A stretch of 63,353 bases of DNA from an uncultured Pelagibacteraceae bacterium (GCA_902532225.1 CACAHI010000003.1:1-63353); one strand, 5' to 3'. Shown: positions 47,629 through 61,333, numbered from the stretch's first letter. Notes: a model not told the origin generated them from the letters alone. Translations and numbers: made by a program.

Positions 47629-48056
47629 TGGCAAAAAAAGAAATTTCCGGATACGTAAAATTACAAATAAATGGAGGTCAAGCCAATCCAGCTCCACCTG
47701 TGGGGCCTGCGTTAGGTCAAAGAGGAATAAATATAATGGAATTTTGTAAAGCCTTTAATGAGAAGACCAAAAATTTTATGGGCAAACCAGTACCTGTAGT
47801 TATTACTGTATATAAAGATAAAAAATTCGATTTTATTATTAAATCTCCACCAGCATCTCACTTTATTAAAGAAGCAGCTAAATTAAAAAGTGGTTCACAA
47901 GAACCAGGAAGAAACATAGTTGCTTCAATTACAAGAAAGCAAGCTGAAGAAATAGCAAAAAAGAAAATGCAAGATTTAAATGCTAACGATATAGAAGAAG
48001 CGGTAAAAATAATATCTGGATCAGCAAGATCTATGGGTATAGAGGTTAAAGACTAA
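47628..48056 (+). CDS. rplK: 50S ribosomal protein L11
   Basis: [35 protein letters not shown]. Confidence 0.97.
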   Translation: MAKKEISGYVKLQINGGQANPAPPVGPALGQRGINIMEFCKAFNEKTKNFMGKPVPVVITVYKDKKFDFIIKSPPASHFIKEAAKLKSGSQEPGRNIVASITRKQAEEIAKKKMQDLNANDIEEAVKIISGSARSMGIEVKD

Positions 48057-48058
48057 TT

Positions 48059-48745
48059 ATGTCAAAAAGATTTAAAAAATTATCAGAAAATAAACTAAAA
48101 AATTCAGACGCAATTGATAAAATTTTAAGCAAGGTTAAAAGCAATTGTACCACAAAATTTGATGAGTCAATTGATCTAAGTCTTCAAATAAATAATAAAC
48201 AAAAAAAAGGTGAATTTAACTTGAGAACGGTAGTAAATTTACCTTCTGGATCAGGTAAAAAAATTAAAATAGCTGTCGTTTGCGAAGATTCTAAACAAAA
48301 GGATGCTAAAGATGCAGGAGCAGACATTGTAGGTGGAGATGATTTAATTGAAAAGATAAAAAATGGTAATATTAATTTTGAAAAGTTGATATGTACACCT
48401 TCTATGATGATTAAATTATCAAAATTAGGAAAAATTCTTGGTCCCAAGGGTTTAATGCCAAATCCAAAACTAGGAACTGTAAATGAAAATATTAAAAAAG
48501 CTATATCAGAAGCTAAACTTGGTCAAGTTGAACTTAAAAATGATAAGGATGGAAATGTAGGATTAAGCATAGGAAAAAAATCTTTTTCGGACGAAAAAAT
48601 TATAAAAAATTTTAATGCTGTTATGGAAACTTTAGATAGAGAAAAATCAAATAATCCACTAAAAAAAGGAGATTTAATAAAAAGTATATTTATTACTTCA
48701 ACAATGGGAATATCCTATAAACTAAAATTAACTAAAAACATTTAA
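48059..48745 (+). CDS. rplA: 50S ribosomal protein L1
   Basis: LGKILGPKGLMPNPKLGTV. Confidence 0.95.
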   Translation: MSKRFKKLSENKLKNSDAIDKILSKVKSNCTTKFDESIDLSLQINNKQKKGEFNLRTVVNLPSGSGKKIKIAVVCEDSKQKDAKDAGADIVGGDDLIEKIKNGNINFEKLICTPSMMIKLSKLGKILGPKGLMPNPKLGTVNENIKKAISEAKLGQVELKNDKDGNVGLSIGKKSFSDEKIIKNFNAVMETLDREKSNNPLKKGDLIKSIFITSTMGISYKLKLTKNI

Positions 48746-48749
48746 ATTT

Positions 48750-49265
48750 ATGATGAACAAAGCTAAAAAAAAGCAATACATTAAAGAAATGACAACTTAC
48801 TTTGATACAAGTGAAGCTGTTATTGTTGCTCATTATCAAGGACTTACAGTTTCTCAACTTGATAAATTAAGAAAAGAAATGAGACAACATGGTATAATTT
48901 TTAAAATTACAAAAAATAGAATTACAAAATTAGCATTAGAAAAGACTAAATCTAAGGAATTAGCTAAACTATTTTCTGGTCCAACAGCAGTCGCACTTTC
49001 TGATGACGCAATTACATCAGCAAAAATCTTAACTAAGTTTTCTAAGGATAATGATAAATTAAAAATTTTAGGTGGAATCATGGGAAATGACATTTTGGAT
49101 GTTGCAGGAGTCAAAAATGTCGCGACACTTCCGTCACTGGATGAAGCAAGGGCTAAAATAGTAGGTATTTTAAGATCTCCAGCACAAAAAATAGCAAGTA
49201 TTTTGCTTGCACCTGCTTCAAAAATCGCTATTTTAGCGCTCGAAAAATCAAAAAAACAAAATTAA
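48750..49265 (+). CDS. rplJ: 50S ribosomal protein L10
   Basis: VAHYQGLTVSQLDKLRKEMRQHG; position between rplA and rplL. Confidence 0.95.
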   Translation: MMNKAKKKQYIKEMTTYFDTSEAVIVAHYQGLTVSQLDKLRKEMRQHGIIFKITKNRITKLALEKTKSKELAKLFSGPTAVALSDDAITSAKILTKFSKDNDKLKILGGIMGNDILDVAGVKNVATLPSLDEARAKIVGILRSPAQKIASILLAPASKIAILALEKSKKQN

Positions 49266-49275
49266 GGACTAATCA

Positions 49276-49647
49276 ATGGCTGATTTAAATAAAATTATAG
49301 AAGATTTATCAAGTTTAACTGTTGTTGAAGCAGCTGAACTTTCAAAACAATTAGAAGAAAAATGGGGAGTTACAGCAGCGGCAGCTGTAGCACAAGCAGC
49401 ACCTGCAGCGGCAGGAGCAGCACCAGCTGAAGAAAAAGACGAATTTACAATAGTACTTGCATCAGCAGGAGACAAAAAAATCAATGTAATTAAAGAAGTT
49501 AGAGCAGTAACATCTTTGGGATTAAAAGAAGCAAAAGACCTAGTCGAAGGTGCTCCAAAAGATGTTAAAACAGGTGTTAATAAAAAAGAAGCAGAAGAAA
49601 TTAAAAAGAAACTTGAAGCTGCTGGCGCTAAAGTAGAATTAAAATAA
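49276..49647 (+). CDS. rplL: 50S ribosomal protein L7/L12
   Basis: Ala-rich hinge; [28 protein letters not shown]. Confidence 0.97.
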   Translation: MADLNKIIEDLSSLTVVEAAELSKQLEEKWGVTAAAAVAQAAPAAAGAAPAEEKDEFTIVLASAGDKKINVIKEVRAVTSLGLKEAKDLVEGAPKDVKTGVNKKEAEEIKKKLEAAGAKVELK

Positions 49648-49663
49648 ATTAAAAAATTAAACT

Positions 49664-49686
49664 GCTGGTCGTAAAATCAGCTTTTT
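49664..49686 (+). terminator. Attenuator-like hairpin plus T5 in the rplL-rpoB gap
   Basis: GCTGGT-CGTAAA-ATCAGC then TTTTT, ending 2 nt before rpoB ATG. Confidence 0.5.
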
Positions 49687-49688
49687 GC

Positions 49689-52600
49689 ATGCAATTATCT
49701 TATACCGAAAAAAAAAATATAAGAAAAAATTTTGGAAAATTAAAAGAAGATTTATCAATACCAAATTTAATAGAAGTTCAAAAAAATTCTTATAAACAAC
49801 TTACAGAATTTAAAGAAAACTTAGAATTAAATTTAGTAAAAGGATTTGATAGAGTTTTTAAAAGCATATTTCCTATAGAAGATATAAATGATAAAGCAAC
49901 ATTAGAATATGTTTCTTACAGATTTGAAAAACCAAAATTTGATACAGAAGAATGTATTCAAAGAGGACTAACTTACTCATCTGCTTTAAAATGCACACTG
50001 AGATTGGTTGTTTACGAAATAGATCAAGAGAATAATACAAAAGATATTTTATCAGCAAAAGAGCAAGAAGTTTACATGGGAGAAGTTCCAATGATGACCC
50101 ATAGCGGAACTTTTATTACAAATGGCGTTCAAAGAGTTGTTGTAAATCAGATGCATAGAAGTCCAGGTGTTTTCTTTGATCATGATAAAGGAAAATCACA
50201 TGCTAGTGGTAAACTACTTTTTAATTGTAGAGTTATTCCAAATCGAGGATCATGGCTAGATTTTGAGTATGATGTGCAAGATAAATTATATTTTAAAATT
50301 GATAGAAAGAAGAAAATTTTAGCATCAACACTTTTGTTAGCTTTAGGTTATACAAAATCTGATATGATAAATGAATTTTACGATAAAGATTTATATCAAT
50401 TTAACAAAGATTTAAATAAATGGAAAACTAAATTTGTTCCAGATAATTACAAGGTAAAAAATGTTCCTGAAGAAATTATTGATGCCAAAACTCAAAAAGT
50501 TGTTATAAAATTAAATGATAAGCTAAATTTTTTAATTGCTAAAAAACTATCAAATGATGGTCTTAAAGATATTTTAGTTTCAAATAAATCTTTAATTGGA
50601 AAATTTTTACATAAGGATATTCAAATTAATGATGAAACATTTAAAATTGGAACTGAAGTAACTGAAGAAATTTTAGAAAAAATAACTTCCTCAAATATAA
50701 ATATAGTTGAAATATCAAGGACAAATCCAATTAACAAAGGGCCTTATATGCTTTTAACTATTTATCATGATAAAAATGAAAACAAAAATGATGCTATTAC
50801 TGAAATTTATAAAGTTCTGAGACCAGGAGAGCCTCCAACAATTGAAATTGCTTCCCAAATATTTAATAATTTATTTTTTAGTTCAGATAGATATGATTTA
50901 TCAGATGTTGGCAGAGTAAAAATGAATTCAAGACTCAATCTTAATTGCTCAGATAAAATAACTATTTTAAGAAACGACGATATTTTAGCAATAATTAATA
51001 AAATGTTAGACTTACGTGATGGAAAAGATGAAGTTGACGATATAGATCATCTCGGAAACAGAAGAGTTAGATCAGTCGGTGAGTTAGTGGAAAATCAAGC
51101 AAGAATAGGCGTTTATAGAATGGAAAGAGCAATTAAAGAAAAAATGACTAATTTAGATATAGAGTCAGCAATGCCACAAGACTTGATAAATGCAAAGCCA
51201 CTTACAATTTCATTAAAAGATTTCTTTGCAACTTCTCAACTTTCCCAGTTTATGGATCAGACAAATCCACTTTCAGAAATAACTCATAAAAGAAGAGTTT
51301 CAGCTTTAGGACCAGGAGGATTGACCAGGGAAAGAGCAGGCTTTGAAGTTAGAGATGTTCATCCAACGCATTACGGCAGAATATGCCCAATTGAAACCCC
51401 AGAAGGTCCAAATATTGGTTTGATAAATAGTTTGTCAACATATTCAAAAATAAACAAATATGGTTTTATAGAAAGTCCTTACAAAAAAGTCAAAGATGCC
51501 ATTGTTCAACAAGAAATAGTTTATTTGTCAGCAATGGAGGAAACAAAATTTACAATAGCACAAGCGAATTCAAAAATTGATAAAAATGGAAAACTAATTG
51601 AAGAGTTAGTTTCATCAAGACAAAATTTAAATTTTATTTTATCAAAACCAGATAGTATTGATTACATCGACGTTTCACCAAAACAATTAGTATCAGTAGC
51701 TGCATCTTTAATACCTTTTTTAGAAAATGATGATGCTAATAGAGCGCTAATGGGATCAAATATGATGAGACAAGCTGTACCATTATTAAAACCTGAGTCC
51801 CCTTTAGTTGGTACAGGAATTGAAAGCGATGTAGCTTTAGATTCCGGTGTAACAATTGTTGCTAAAAGAAATGGAATAGTTGATAAAATTGATGGTAAAA
51901 GAATTGTAATTAAAGCTACTGATGATACTGACCTAACAAAATCTGGTGTTGATATATATAATTTACAAAAATTTAAAAGGTCAAATCAAAATACATGTAT
52001 AAATCAAAAACCCCTTGTAAGAGTTGGGGAAAAAGTTAAATCCGGAGATATAATTGCAGATGGACCCTCAACAAAACTTGGTGAACTTGCATTAGGAAAA
52101 AATGTGACTGTAGCATTTATGCCATGGCAGGGTTATAATTTTGAAGATTCAATTCTTATATCTGAAAGATGTGTAACAGATGATGTATTCACATCAGTTC
52201 ATATTGAAGAACATGAATTAATGGCCAGAGACACAAAATTAGGTGAAGAAGATATAACAAGAGACATACCTAATGTTAGTGAAGAATCATTAAAAAACTT
52301 AGATGAATCCGGAATTGTATACATCGGAGCAGAAGTAAAACCCGGAGATATACTAGTTGGTAAAGTTACACCAAAAGGAGACAGCGCATCAGGTCCTGAG
52401 GAAAAATTATTAAGATCTATATTTGGTGAAAAGGCAATCGATGTAATAGACTCATCATTAAGAATGCCTAGCGGTAGTGGCGGAACTATTGTGGATGTAA
52501 GAGTATTCAATAGACATGGTATTGAAAAAGACGAAAGATCCATTACAATTGAAAGAGCTGAAATTGAGTCTGTAAATCAAGATAAAATTGTCGAAGAAGA

Positions 52601-53768
52601 AATTTTAGAAAGAAGCATTAAACAAAGAGCTGCTTCTATATTAGAAAACAAAAAATTTAAAGCCTTGAAAGAGATAGAAAAAGGCAATCAAAACGTTTCG
52701 GAAAAAATAAACTCGATGACAATAAATAATATTTTTAAAATTTCAATTGATGATAAATCTGCAATAAACTCACTCGAACAACTTAAAGATCAGTATAATG
52801 AAGCAAAAAAAGATATAACTGAAAGATTTGAGGATAAAGTTTTAAAAATAAAACAAGGTGATGATTTATTACCTAGTGTGATGAAGATGGTTAAAGTTTT
52901 TGTAGCTGTAAAAAGAAGACTAAAACCTGGTGATAAAATGTCAGGAAGACATGGTAACAAAGGAGTAGTAAGTAAAATTGTTCCGGTAGAAGATATGCCT
53001 TACTTAGAAAACGGAAAAGCTGTAGATATAGTTCTTAATCCACTAGGAGTACCAAGTAGAATGAATGTGGGTCAAATACTAGAGACTCACTTAGGTTGGG
53101 CCTGTTCTCAACTTGGTGAAAATTTAAAAGAACTAATAAATGATAATCAAAAAAAAGTAGAAAAAAGTGAAAAAATATCTTCATTTTATAAATCAGTATA
53201 TGGCGCAGAAAAATTTGAAAATGAAATTAACAAGCTTAATAAAATAGAATTTAACGATTTATGTGAAAACTTACAAAATGGTGTGCCTATAGCTACACCT
53301 GTCTTTGATGGAGCTAAAGAATTAGATGTAACAAAAATGCTTAAAACTGCCAATCTACCAGAATCTGGACAAACTTACCTATGGGATGGAAGAACCGGTG
53401 AAAAATTTGATAGACCGGTTACTGTAGGAACAATATACATGTTAAAACTTCATCATTTAGTTGAAGATAAAATTCATGCTAGATCTACAGGTCCATACAG
53501 TTTGGTTACACAACAACCTTTAGGTGGAAAAGCACAATTAGGTGGGCAGAGATTTGGAGAAATGGAAGTTTGGGCATTAGAAGCGTATGGTGCATCATAT
53601 ACTCTTCAAGAAATCTTAACAGTAAAATCAGATGATGTAGCTGGAAGGGTTAAAGTTTATGAAACCATTGTAAAAGGTGAGGAAAATTTTGAATCTGGTA
53701 TTCCAGAATCATTCAACGTGCTAGTAAAAGAAATGAAGGCGTTAGCACTTAATGTAGAGTTAAATTAA
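49689..53768 (+). CDS. rpoB: DNA-directed RNA polymerase subunit beta
   Basis: [61 protein letters not shown]. Confidence 0.98.
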   Translation: MQLSYTEKKNIRKNFGKLKEDLSIPNLIEVQKNSYKQLTEFKENLELNLVKGFDRVFKSIFPIEDINDKATLEYVSYRFEKPKFDTEECIQRGLTYSSALKCTLRLVVYEIDQENNTKDILSAKEQEVYMGEVPMMTHSGTFITNGVQRVVVNQMHRSPGVFFDHDKGKSHASGKLLFNCRVIPNRGSWLDFEYDVQDKLYFKIDRKKKILASTLLLALGYTKSDMINEFYDKDLYQFNKDLNKWKTKFVPDNYKVKNVPEEIIDAKTQKVVIKLNDKLNFLIAKKLSNDGLKDILVSNKSLIGKFLHKDIQINDETFKIGTEVTEEILEKITSSNINIVEISRTNPINKGPYMLLTIYHDKNENKNDAITEIYKVLRPGEPPTIEIASQIFNNLFFSSDRYDLSDVGRVKMNSRLNLNCSDKITILRNDDILAIINKMLDLRDGKDEVDDIDHLGNRRVRSVGELVENQARIGVYRMERAIKEKMTNLDIESAMPQDLINAKPLTISLKDFFATSQLSQFMDQTNPLSEITHKRRVSALGPGGLTRERAGFEVRDVHPTHYGRICPIETPEGPNIGLINSLSTYSKINKYGFIESPYKKVKDAIVQQEIVYLSAMEETKFTIAQANSKIDKNGKLIEELVSSRQNLNFILSKPDSIDYIDVSPKQLVSVAASLIPFLENDDANRALMGSNMMRQAVPLLKPESPLVGTGIESDVALDSGVTIVAKRNGIVDKIDGKRIVIKATDDTDLTKSGVDIYNLQKFKRSNQNTCINQKPLVRVGEKVKSGDIIADGPSTKLGELALGKNVTVAFMPWQGYNFEDSILISERCVTDDVFTSVHIEEHELMARDTKLGEEDITRDIPNVSEESLKNLDESGIVYIGAEVKPGDILVGKVTPKGDSASGPEEKLLRSIFGEKAIDVIDSSLRMPSGSGGTIVDVRVFNRHGIEKDERSITIERAEIESVNQDKIVEEEILERSIKQRAASILENKKFKALKEIEKGNQNVSEKINSMTINNIFKISIDDKSAINSLEQLKDQYNEAKKDITERFEDKVLKIKQGDDLLPSVMKMVKVFVAVKRRLKPGDKMSGRHGNKGVVSKIVPVEDMPYLENGKAVDIVLNPLGVPSRMNVGQILETHLGWACSQLGENLKELINDNQKKVEKSEKISSFYKSVYGAEKFENEINKLNKIEFNDLCENLQNGVPIATPVFDGAKELDVTKMLKTANLPESGQTYLWDGRTGEKFDRPVTVGTIYMLKLHHLVEDKIHARSTGPYSLVTQQPLGGKAQLGGQRFGEMEVWALEAYGASYTLQEILTVKSDDVAGRVKVYETIVKGEENFESGIPESFNVLVKEMKALALNVELN

Positions 53769-53770
53769 TT

Positions 53771-56700
53771 ATGAAAGATCAAATTGTAGATCCATTTAAA
53801 AAACCGAGCCTAATTGATGAACAAAATTTTACCAGCATCAAGATCACTCTAGCAAGTCCAGAGAAAATAAAATCGTGGACCTACGGTGAGATAAAAAAAC
53901 CCGAAACAATAAACTACAGAACTTTTAGACCTGAAAAAGATGGATTATTCTGTGCAAGAATATTTGGACCCATAAAGGATTATGAGTGTTTATGTGGAAA
54001 ATATAAAAGAATGAAATTTAGAGGTATTATTTGTGAAAAATGCGGAGTTGAAGTAACAAAATCAAATGTAAGAAGAGAGAGAATGGGTCATATTAACCTT
54101 GCCACGCCAGTAGCGCATATTTGGTTTTTAAAATCTCTTCCAAGCAGAATAGCACTAGCCGTAGACATGAAACTAAAAGAAGTTGAAAGAGTTTTATATT
54201 TTGAAAATTTTATAGTAATTGAACCTGGGTTAACTGGTTTAAAGCCAAACCAACTTTTGAATGAGGATGAGCTTTTAAAATACCAAAACGAATTTGGTGA
54301 AGAGTCTTTTACCGCTGGCATTGGTGCCGAAGCTATCTTAGAAATATTAAAATCAATAAATCTTGAGGAAGAAAAAAATAAACTAGTTAAAAATATTAAT
54401 GAAACTAAGTCAAAAGTAGCTGAAGAAAGATCTATTAAAAGATTAAAGTTAATTGACTCATTTATAGAAACTGGAAATAAACCAGAATGGATGATATTAA
54501 CCGTTGTTCCGGTTATTCCACCAGAACTTAGACCTTTAGTTCCTCTAGATGGAGGACGTTTTGCAACTTCGGACTTAAATGATTTATATAGAAGAGTTAT
54601 TAATAGAAACAATAGATTAAAAAGATTAATTGATCTTAAAGCTCCTGACATAATAATTAGAAATGAAAAAAGAATGTTGCAGGAGTCAGTAGATGCACTA
54701 TTCGACAATGGAAGAAGAGGTAGAGTTATTACTGGAACTGGAAAAAGACCACTTAAATCTTTAGCTGAAATGCTTAAAGGGAAACAGGGAAGATTTAGAC
54801 AAAATCTTTTAGGAAAACGAGTTGATTATTCAGGACGATCAGTAATTGTAGTTGGTCCTGATTTAAAACTTCATGAATGTGGTTTGCCTAAAAAAATGGC
54901 CTTGGAATTATTTAAACCATTTCTTTATGCTAGACTTAATAAACTTGGATTAGCATCTACAATTAAGCAAGCAAAAAAAATAGTAGAAAAGGAAAAAAAT
55001 GAAGTTTGGGATGCATTAGAATTAATTGTAAGGGAACATCCGGTTATTTTAAATAGAGCACCTACCTTGCATAGATTAGGAGTTCAGGCTTTTGAACCAA
55101 AGTTAATTGAAGGTGAGGCTATAGAATTACATCCATTAGTGTGTGCGGCATTCAATGCAGATTTTGATGGAGATCAAATGGCAGTTCACATACCTTTAAG
55201 TTTAGAGGCCCAACTTGAAGCAAGAGTATTAATGATGTCAACAAATAATATATTAAGTCCTTCAAATGGAAAACCAATTATTGTTCCAAGTCAAGATATG
55301 ATACTTGGTATTTACTACTTATCTTTAGAACCAAAAAAGAAAGAAAAAATTGATGGATATTTTGTTAACAATTCTGAAATAGAACAAGCTTTAGAAATGG
55401 GAAAAATAAAGGTTCATTCCAAAATTATATCAAGGTTTGAAACTATCGATAAAAATGGAAAAAAAGTTATAGAAAAATACACAAGTACTGCTGGGAGATT
55501 TTTATTAGCAAATTTGTTACCAAAAAATAAAGATATTTCATTTTCATTAGTTGATAGAGTTTTACCAAAAAGAACTGTTTCTGAAATAATTGATATAGTT
55601 TTTAGGTTTACAGGACAAAAGAACACAGTAATATTTTGCGATAAATTAAAGGACTTAGGTTTTAAACATGCATTTAAAGCAGGTATCTCTTTTGGAAAAG
55701 ACGATTTAATTATCCCTGAAAATAAAGAGCAACTAATAGACGAAACAAAAAAACTTATAGCAGAATATGAAAACCAATATTCTGAGGGATTAATTACAAG
55801 AGGAGAAAAATATAACAAAGTAGTTGATGCGTGGTCGAAATGTACTGACAAAGTTGCAGTTGAAATGATGAAAGGAATATCTGCAACTGAAATTTCTGAC
55901 GAACAGTTAAAAATAAATTCTGTATTTATGATGGCGGATAGTGGAGCAAGAGGTTCAGCTGCTCAAATGAAGCAACTTGCTGGTATGAGAGGTTTAATAG
56001 CGAAACCATCAGGCGAAATTATTGAGTCTCCTATTACATCAAATTTTAAAGAAGGCTTGACTGCTCTTGAGTACTTTAATTCAACTCACGGTGCTAGAAA
56101 AGGATTAGCTGATACAGCATTAAAAACTGCAAATTCAGGCTATTTAACAAGAAGATTATGTGATGTTGCTCAAGATTTAACAATAACAAAAACTAAATGT
56201 GAAAACCCCGGAGACATAAAATTAGCTGAAATAATAGAGGGTGGAAATGTTATAGTTAGTTTGTCTGAACGTTCTTTAGGACGAGTTGCCGCAAAAGATA
56301 TAAAGAATCCTATTTCTGGTGAAATTATCCTTAAAAAATTTGAAATGATAGATGAAGCTGTATGTGAAAAAATTGATGCAGCAGGAGTTAAAATTATTAA
56401 TGTATTTTCTGTTATTACATGCTCTATGAAAGAAGGCGTTTGTGCAACTTGTTATGGACGAGACCTATCAAGAGGTAAAATGGTCCATTCTGGTGAAGCA
56501 ATTGGAATGATATCAGCACAGTCAATCGGTGAACCAGGTACACAATTAACCATGAGAACTTTTCACGTAGGTGGTACCGCGCAAATAAAACAAGATTCTC
56601 AAATCATAACTAAAAATGACGGAATTTTAAAAGTTATAAATACAAATTTATTAGTAGATTCTAAAAATAATTTAGTTGTTATGGGTAGAAATACTCAATT

Positions 56701-57934
56701 ATCATTAGAAGATGAAAATGGATTGCAAATAGCAGTGTACAAAGTCCCTTATGGTTCAAAATTATTTTTTAAAAATGATGAAAAAATAAAAAAAAATACA
56801 AAAATTTGTGAGTGGGATCCATATACAACACCAGTGATTGCAGAAAAAAGTGGCATAGTAAATTATGTTGATTTAATAGATGGCATATCACTTGCAGAAA
56901 CTTTAGATGATGCTACTGGTATTACTTCTAATTCAGTTATTGATTGGCGTGCACAATCTAAAAATACTGAATTAAAACCAAGAATTACATTAAGAGATGA
57001 AAAGGGTAATGTTGTAAAAAAAGCTGACGACAATGAAGCTAGATACTATTTAGTTCCAGATTCAATATTGTCAGTAAAAGATGGTCAAAAGATTCATGCT
57101 GGTGATGTAATAGCTAGACTTCCAAAAGAAACTTCTAAAACCAAAGATATAACAGGTGGTCTACCAAGAGTTGCTGAATTATTTGAAGCAAGAAGACCAA
57201 AAGAAAGTGCAATTATTGCTGAAAATGATGGAAAGGTAATATTTGGAAAAGAAGTAAGAGGTAAACAACGAGTTAGTATACAACCAGAAAACGGAGAAGC
57301 ATCAAATTATTTAATTCCAAAAGGAAAACATATTAATTTTAACCAAGGTGAAGCAATTAAAAAAGGGGAATATTTATTAGACGGAAGTCCTGCACCTCAT
57401 GATATATTAAGAATTCTTGGTATAGAAGAATTAACTGATTATTTTGTTAACCAAGTTCAAGAAGTTTATAGATTACAAGGTGTAGTAATAAATGACAAAC
57501 ATATAGAGACAATTTTGAGACAAATGCTTAAAAAAGTTGAAATTAAAACTTCTGGAGATTCTAAATATTTACCTGGCGAAATTATTGATAGAATTAAATT
57601 TGATGAAAATAATGAAAAATTAAATACAGAAGGTAAAAAACCTGCTACAGGAGAAAGAGTTTTGATGGGAATTACCAAAGCATCTCTCCAAACTGAATCA
57701 TTCATTTCCGCAGCTTCATTCCAAGAAACTACAAGAGTTTTAACAGACGCCGCAATAAGAGGAAAAATTGATAAATTATCAGGTTTAAAAGAAAATGTCA
57801 TAGTTGGAAGACTCGTTCCAGCTGGAACTGGTGTGATTAAGAGCAAATGGAACAAAAAAGCACTAGAGGATGATAAAGAATTTTTATCCAATCAGGAAAG
57901 CAAAGAAGCTCCCGAAACTCAGGTAAATCAATAA
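53771..57934 (+). CDS. rpoC: DNA-directed RNA polymerase subunit beta'
   Basis: [12 protein letters not shown]; zinc-binding [23 protein letters not shown]. Confidence 0.98.
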   Translation: MKDQIVDPFKKPSLIDEQNFTSIKITLASPEKIKSWTYGEIKKPETINYRTFRPEKDGLFCARIFGPIKDYECLCGKYKRMKFRGIICEKCGVEVTKSNVRRERMGHINLATPVAHIWFLKSLPSRIALAVDMKLKEVERVLYFENFIVIEPGLTGLKPNQLLNEDELLKYQNEFGEESFTAGIGAEAILEILKSINLEEEKNKLVKNINETKSKVAEERSIKRLKLIDSFIETGNKPEWMILTVVPVIPPELRPLVPLDGGRFATSDLNDLYRRVINRNNRLKRLIDLKAPDIIIRNEKRMLQESVDALFDNGRRGRVITGTGKRPLKSLAEMLKGKQGRFRQNLLGKRVDYSGRSVIVVGPDLKLHECGLPKKMALELFKPFLYARLNKLGLASTIKQAKKIVEKEKNEVWDALELIVREHPVILNRAPTLHRLGVQAFEPKLIEGEAIELHPLVCAAFNADFDGDQMAVHIPLSLEAQLEARVLMMSTNNILSPSNGKPIIVPSQDMILGIYYLSLEPKKKEKIDGYFVNNSEIEQALEMGKIKVHSKIISRFETIDKNGKKVIEKYTSTAGRFLLANLLPKNKDISFSLVDRVLPKRTVSEIIDIVFRFTGQKNTVIFCDKLKDLGFKHAFKAGISFGKDDLIIPENKEQLIDETKKLIAEYENQYSEGLITRGEKYNKVVDAWSKCTDKVAVEMMKGISATEISDEQLKINSVFMMADSGARGSAAQMKQLAGMRGLIAKPSGEIIESPITSNFKEGLTALEYFNSTHGARKGLADTALKTANSGYLTRRLCDVAQDLTITKTKCENPGDIKLAEIIEGGNVIVSLSERSLGRVAAKDIKNPISGEIILKKFEMIDEAVCEKIDAAGVKIINVFSVITCSMKEGVCATCYGRDLSRGKMVHSGEAIGMISAQSIGEPGTQLTMRTFHVGGTAQIKQDSQIITKNDGILKVINTNLLVDSKNNLVVMGRNTQLSLEDENGLQIAVYKVPYGSKLFFKNDEKIKKNTKICEWDPYTTPVIAEKSGIVNYVDLIDGISLAETLDDATGITSNSVIDWRAQSKNTELKPRITLRDEKGNVVKKADDNEARYYLVPDSILSVKDGQKIHAGDVIARLPKETSKTKDITGGLPRVAELFEARRPKESAIIAENDGKVIFGKEVRGKQRVSIQPENGEASNYLIPKGKHINFNQGEAIKKGEYLLDGSPAPHDILRILGIEELTDYFVNQVQEVYRLQGVVINDKHIETILRQMLKKVEIKTSGDSKYLPGEIIDRIKFDENNEKLNTEGKKPATGERVLMGITKASLQTESFISAASFQETTRVLTDAAIRGKIDKLSGLKENVIVGRLVPAGTGVIKSKWNKKALEDDKEFLSNQESKEAPETQVNQ

Positions 57935-57963
57935 AAAATTAATCATCAATATACAATTTTAAA

Positions 57964-57991
57964 TTGACAAAATACATTTCTTATGTATTTT
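57964..57991 (+). promoter_or_regulatory. Candidate promoter of rpsL operon (TTGACA-16-TATTTT) overlapping a 9-bp inverted repeat
   Basis: TTGACA 57964-57969; AAAATACAT-TTCTT-ATGTATTTT 57969-57991. Confidence 0.45.
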
Positions 57992-58094
57992 GGCGATGAT
58001 TTTGGTTGGAACGTAGTGCTCTATTGTACTAAACGCTGCCATATAAATAACGACAAAAAGTCGACTATTTTCTTTCCAAAAATTTAAAAAATTT

Positions 58095-58466
58095 ATGCCA
58101 ACTATAAACCAGTTATTAAAGAAAAAAAGAATAAAGCAAAAATCTAGGGATAAAGTTCCAGCCTTAGAAAAATCTCCACAGAAAAGAGGAGTTTGCGTAA
58201 AAGTATATACAACAACACCTAAAAAACCGAATTCTGCTTTAAGAAAAGTTGCTAGAGTTAGATTATCAAACGGTCATGAAGTAACCTCTTATATACCTGG
58301 AGAAGGTCATAATTTACAAGAACACTCCGTTGTTTTAATAAGAGGCGGTAGAGTTAAAGACTTGCCAGGTGTTCGCTATCATATACTAAGAGGCAATCTA
58401 GACACCCAAGGAGTAACTGCAAGAAAACAACAAAGATCTAAATATGGAGCAAAAAAAGGTAAGTAA
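58095..58466 (+). CDS. rpsL: 30S ribosomal protein S12
   Basis: [33 protein letters not shown]. Confidence 0.98.
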   Translation: MPTINQLLKKKRIKQKSRDKVPALEKSPQKRGVCVKVYTTTPKKPNSALRKVARVRLSNGHEVTSYIPGEGHNLQEHSVVLIRGGRVKDLPGVRYHILRGNLDTQGVTARKQQRSKYGAKKGK

Positions 58467-58468
58467 AA

Positions 58469-58939
58469 ATGTCTAGAAAAAAACGAGCTCCAAAAAAAAT
58501 TCCTATTGTAGATCACAAATTTAAATCTAACGTAATTCCTAAACTAATTAATTCACTAATGTATGATGGAAAAAAAACTGTTGCTGAAAAAATTGTTTAT
58601 GATGCTTTAGATAAATTAAAAACCAAAGGTAAAGAAGAACCAATAAACATATTTAACGAAGCAATCAATAATATTAAACCAACAGTAGAAGTTAGATCTA
58701 GAAGAGTTGGTGGAGCTACTTATCAAGTTCCAGTTGAAGTAAAATCTAAACGATCTCAAGCTTTAGCACTTAGATGGTTAATAGACGCTTCAAGAAAAAG
58801 AAAAAATAAAAAAATGGCTGATAAAATTTTTAACGAAATATTTGATGCATACCAAAATAAAGGATCAGCAATTAAAAAGAAAGAAGATACACATAAAATG
58901 GCAGAGTCAAATAAAGCTTTTGCTCATTTTAGATGGTAA
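58469..58939 (+). CDS. rpsG: 30S ribosomal protein S7
   Basis: VEVRSRRVGGATYQVPVEV. Confidence 0.97.
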   Translation: MSRKKRAPKKIPIVDHKFKSNVIPKLINSLMYDGKKTVAEKIVYDALDKLKTKGKEEPINIFNEAINNIKPTVEVRSRRVGGATYQVPVEVKSKRSQALALRWLIDASRKRKNKKMADKIFNEIFDAYQNKGSAIKKKEDTHKMAESNKAFAHFRW

Positions 58940-58945
58940 AAAATT

Positions 58946-61021
58946 ATGCCAAGAACTCATAAATTAGATAAGTACAGAAACATAGGGATCATGGCTCATA
59001 TCGATGCTGGAAAAACAACTACAACTGAAAGAATATTATATTACACGGGTAAAAGTCATAAAATAGGTGAAGTTCATGATGGTGCAGCAACTATGGATTG
59101 GATGGAACAGGAACAAGAAAGAGGAATTACAATAACTTCAGCAGCAACAACTTGTTTTTGGAGAGATCATAGAGTTAATATTATTGATACACCAGGTCAT
59201 GTAGATTTTACTATTGAAGTTGAAAGATCTTTGAAAGTTCTTGATGGAGCAGTTGCAGTTTTTGATGGTGTTGCTGGTGTTGAACCACAATCAGAGACAG
59301 TGTGGAGACAAGCAGACAAGTATAAAGTACCAAGAATTTGTTTTGTTAATAAACTAGATAGAACAGGCGCTAATTTTTTTATGTGTGTTGATATGATTAG
59401 AGATAGATTAGGGGCAAAACCTTTGGTTACTCAAATACCTGTAGGTATAGAGTCTTCTCTTAAAGGAATTGTGGATTTAATTAAAATGAAAGCAGTAATT
59501 TGGAAAGATGAATCTCTCGGAGCTGAATTTGAAATAACAGATATTCCGGAGGATTTAAAAGAGAGTGCCAATAAGTATAGACAAGAATTACTTGAAACAG
59601 CAGTCGAACAAGATGAAAAATTAATGGAAGATTATTTAAATGGAAAAGAAATATCAGAAAAAGATCTGATTAGCTGTATAAGAAAAGGATGTCTTAAATT
59701 TGATTTTGTTCCTGTTTTAACTGGATCAGCATTTAAAAATAAAGGCGTTCAACCTTTATTAGATGCAGTTGTAGATTACTTACCAAGCCCAGAAGATATT
59801 GGATCAATTAAGGGAACTAAGCCAGGTTCAGGGGATGAATTAGAAATGAAATTTGATGATACATCACCTTTTTCTGCTTTAGCATTTAAAGTAGCTAATG
59901 ATCCATTTGTTGGATCACTAACATTTATTAGAATATATTCAGGTACTATTAAATCAGGGACAGGAATTTTTAATACTTCAAAAGATAAAGAAGAGAGAGT
60001 AGGCAGAATGCTTCTAATGCATGCGAATTCCAGAGAAGATATTAAGGAAGCAAATGCGGGTGATATTGTAGCATTAGCAGGTTTAAAACATACGATTACT
60101 GGACACACATTGTCTGATGAAGAAAACCCAGTTTTACTAGAACCTATGGAATTTCCTGATCCAGTTATTGAAATTGCTGTTGAACCTAAAACAAAAGGTG
60201 ACCAAGAAAAAATGGGCGAAGCACTTGGTCGATTAGCAAAAGAAGACCCTTCATTCAGAGTTACTTCAGATGAAGAGTCAGGGCAAACAATAATTAAAGG
60301 AATGGGAGAGCTTCATTTAGATATAATAGTTGATAGAATGAAAAGAGAATTTAAAGTTGAGGCTAATATCGGAGCTCCTCAAGTTGCTTATAGAGAAACA
60401 ATATTAGGGAATTCTACAGCTGATTATATTCATAAAAAACAGAGTGGTGGAGCAGGCCAGTTTGCTAGAGTTAAATTATCAATTGAACCACTAGAACCTG
60501 GAAAAGGTAGAGAAGTTGAAAATAAAATAAAAGGAGGTGCAATTCCTAAAGAATTTATCCCTGGTGTAGAAAAAGGTATTGAGTCAGTATCAGACACAGG
60601 AATTTTAGCCGGTTTCCCAATTATTGATTATAAAGTGACTATTGTTGATGGATTACATCACGATGTTGACTCTAGTGTTTTAGCTTTTGAACTTGCATCA
60701 AGACAATGTTTTAAAGAAGCTTGTCAGAAAGCAACATTAAAATTATTAGAACCTATAATGAGAGTTGAGGTAGTTACTCCTGAAGATTATATGGGTGATG
60801 TTATTGGTGATTTAAACAGTAGAAGAGGTCAAATTAATACTCAGGAGCAAAGAGGGAACGCAACAGTAATAACCGCAATGGTACCTTTAGCTAACATGTT
60901 TGGTTATATAAATAACTTAAGATCAATGTCCCAAGGTAGAGCGCAATACTCAATGTTTTTTGATCATTATGATAAAGTACCTCAAAATGTTCAAGACGAA
61001 GTTACAAAAAAAATGGCATAA
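58946..61021 (+). CDS. fusA: Elongation factor G
   Basis: [45 protein letters not shown]. Confidence 0.98.
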   Translation: MPRTHKLDKYRNIGIMAHIDAGKTTTTERILYYTGKSHKIGEVHDGAATMDWMEQEQERGITITSAATTCFWRDHRVNIIDTPGHVDFTIEVERSLKVLDGAVAVFDGVAGVEPQSETVWRQADKYKVPRICFVNKLDRTGANFFMCVDMIRDRLGAKPLVTQIPVGIESSLKGIVDLIKMKAVIWKDESLGAEFEITDIPEDLKESANKYRQELLETAVEQDEKLMEDYLNGKEISEKDLISCIRKGCLKFDFVPVLTGSAFKNKGVQPLLDAVVDYLPSPEDIGSIKGTKPGSGDELEMKFDDTSPFSALAFKVANDPFVGSLTFIRIYSGTIKSGTGIFNTSKDKEERVGRMLLMHANSREDIKEANAGDIVALAGLKHTITGHTLSDEENPVLLEPMEFPDPVIEIAVEPKTKGDQEKMGEALGRLAKEDPSFRVTSDEESGQTIIKGMGELHLDIIVDRMKREFKVEANIGAPQVAYRETILGNSTADYIHKKQSGGAGQFARVKLSIEPLEPGKGREVENKIKGGAIPKEFIPGVEKGIESVSDTGILAGFPIIDYKVTIVDGLHHDVDSSVLAFELASRQCFKEACQKATLKLLEPIMRVEVVTPEDYMGDVIGDLNSRRGQINTQEQRGNATVITAMVPLANMFGYINNLRSMSQGRAQYSMFFDHYDKVPQNVQDEVTKKMA

Positions 61022-61024
61022 TTT

Positions 61025-61333
61025 ATGGATAAACAAAATATAAGAATCAAACTAAGAGCATACGATAATAAAATTTTAGACCAATCCACCGAAGAGATTG
61101 TAAATACTGTAAAAAGAACGGGCGCAAACATAAAAGGTCCAATACCTTTGCCTACTAAAATTGAAAAATATACAGTTTTAAGATCACCTCATATTGATAA
61201 AAAAAGTAGAGAACAATTTGAAACAAGAACTCATAAACGATTAATAGATATAATTGAACCTACTCCACAAACTGTTGAAGCATTAATGAAGTTAGATTTA
61301 GCTTCAGGTGTAGATGTGGAGATTAAAATATAA
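61025..61333 (+). CDS. rpsJ: 30S ribosomal protein S10
   Basis: [38 protein letters not shown]. Confidence 0.97.
   Translation: MDKQNIRIKLRAYDNKILDQSTEEIVNTVKRTGANIKGPIPLPTKIEKYTVLRSPHIDKKSREQFETRTHKRLIDIIEPTPQTVEALMKLDLASGVDVEIKI

Noticed and set aside
52199-52543. Antisense ORF in rpoB (likewise 46088-46417 in tuf, 54088-54708 and 55414-55851 in rpoC, 59776-60108 in fusA)
   Set aside because: Lies wholly opposite strongly conserved genes and has no recognisable motif; expected by chance
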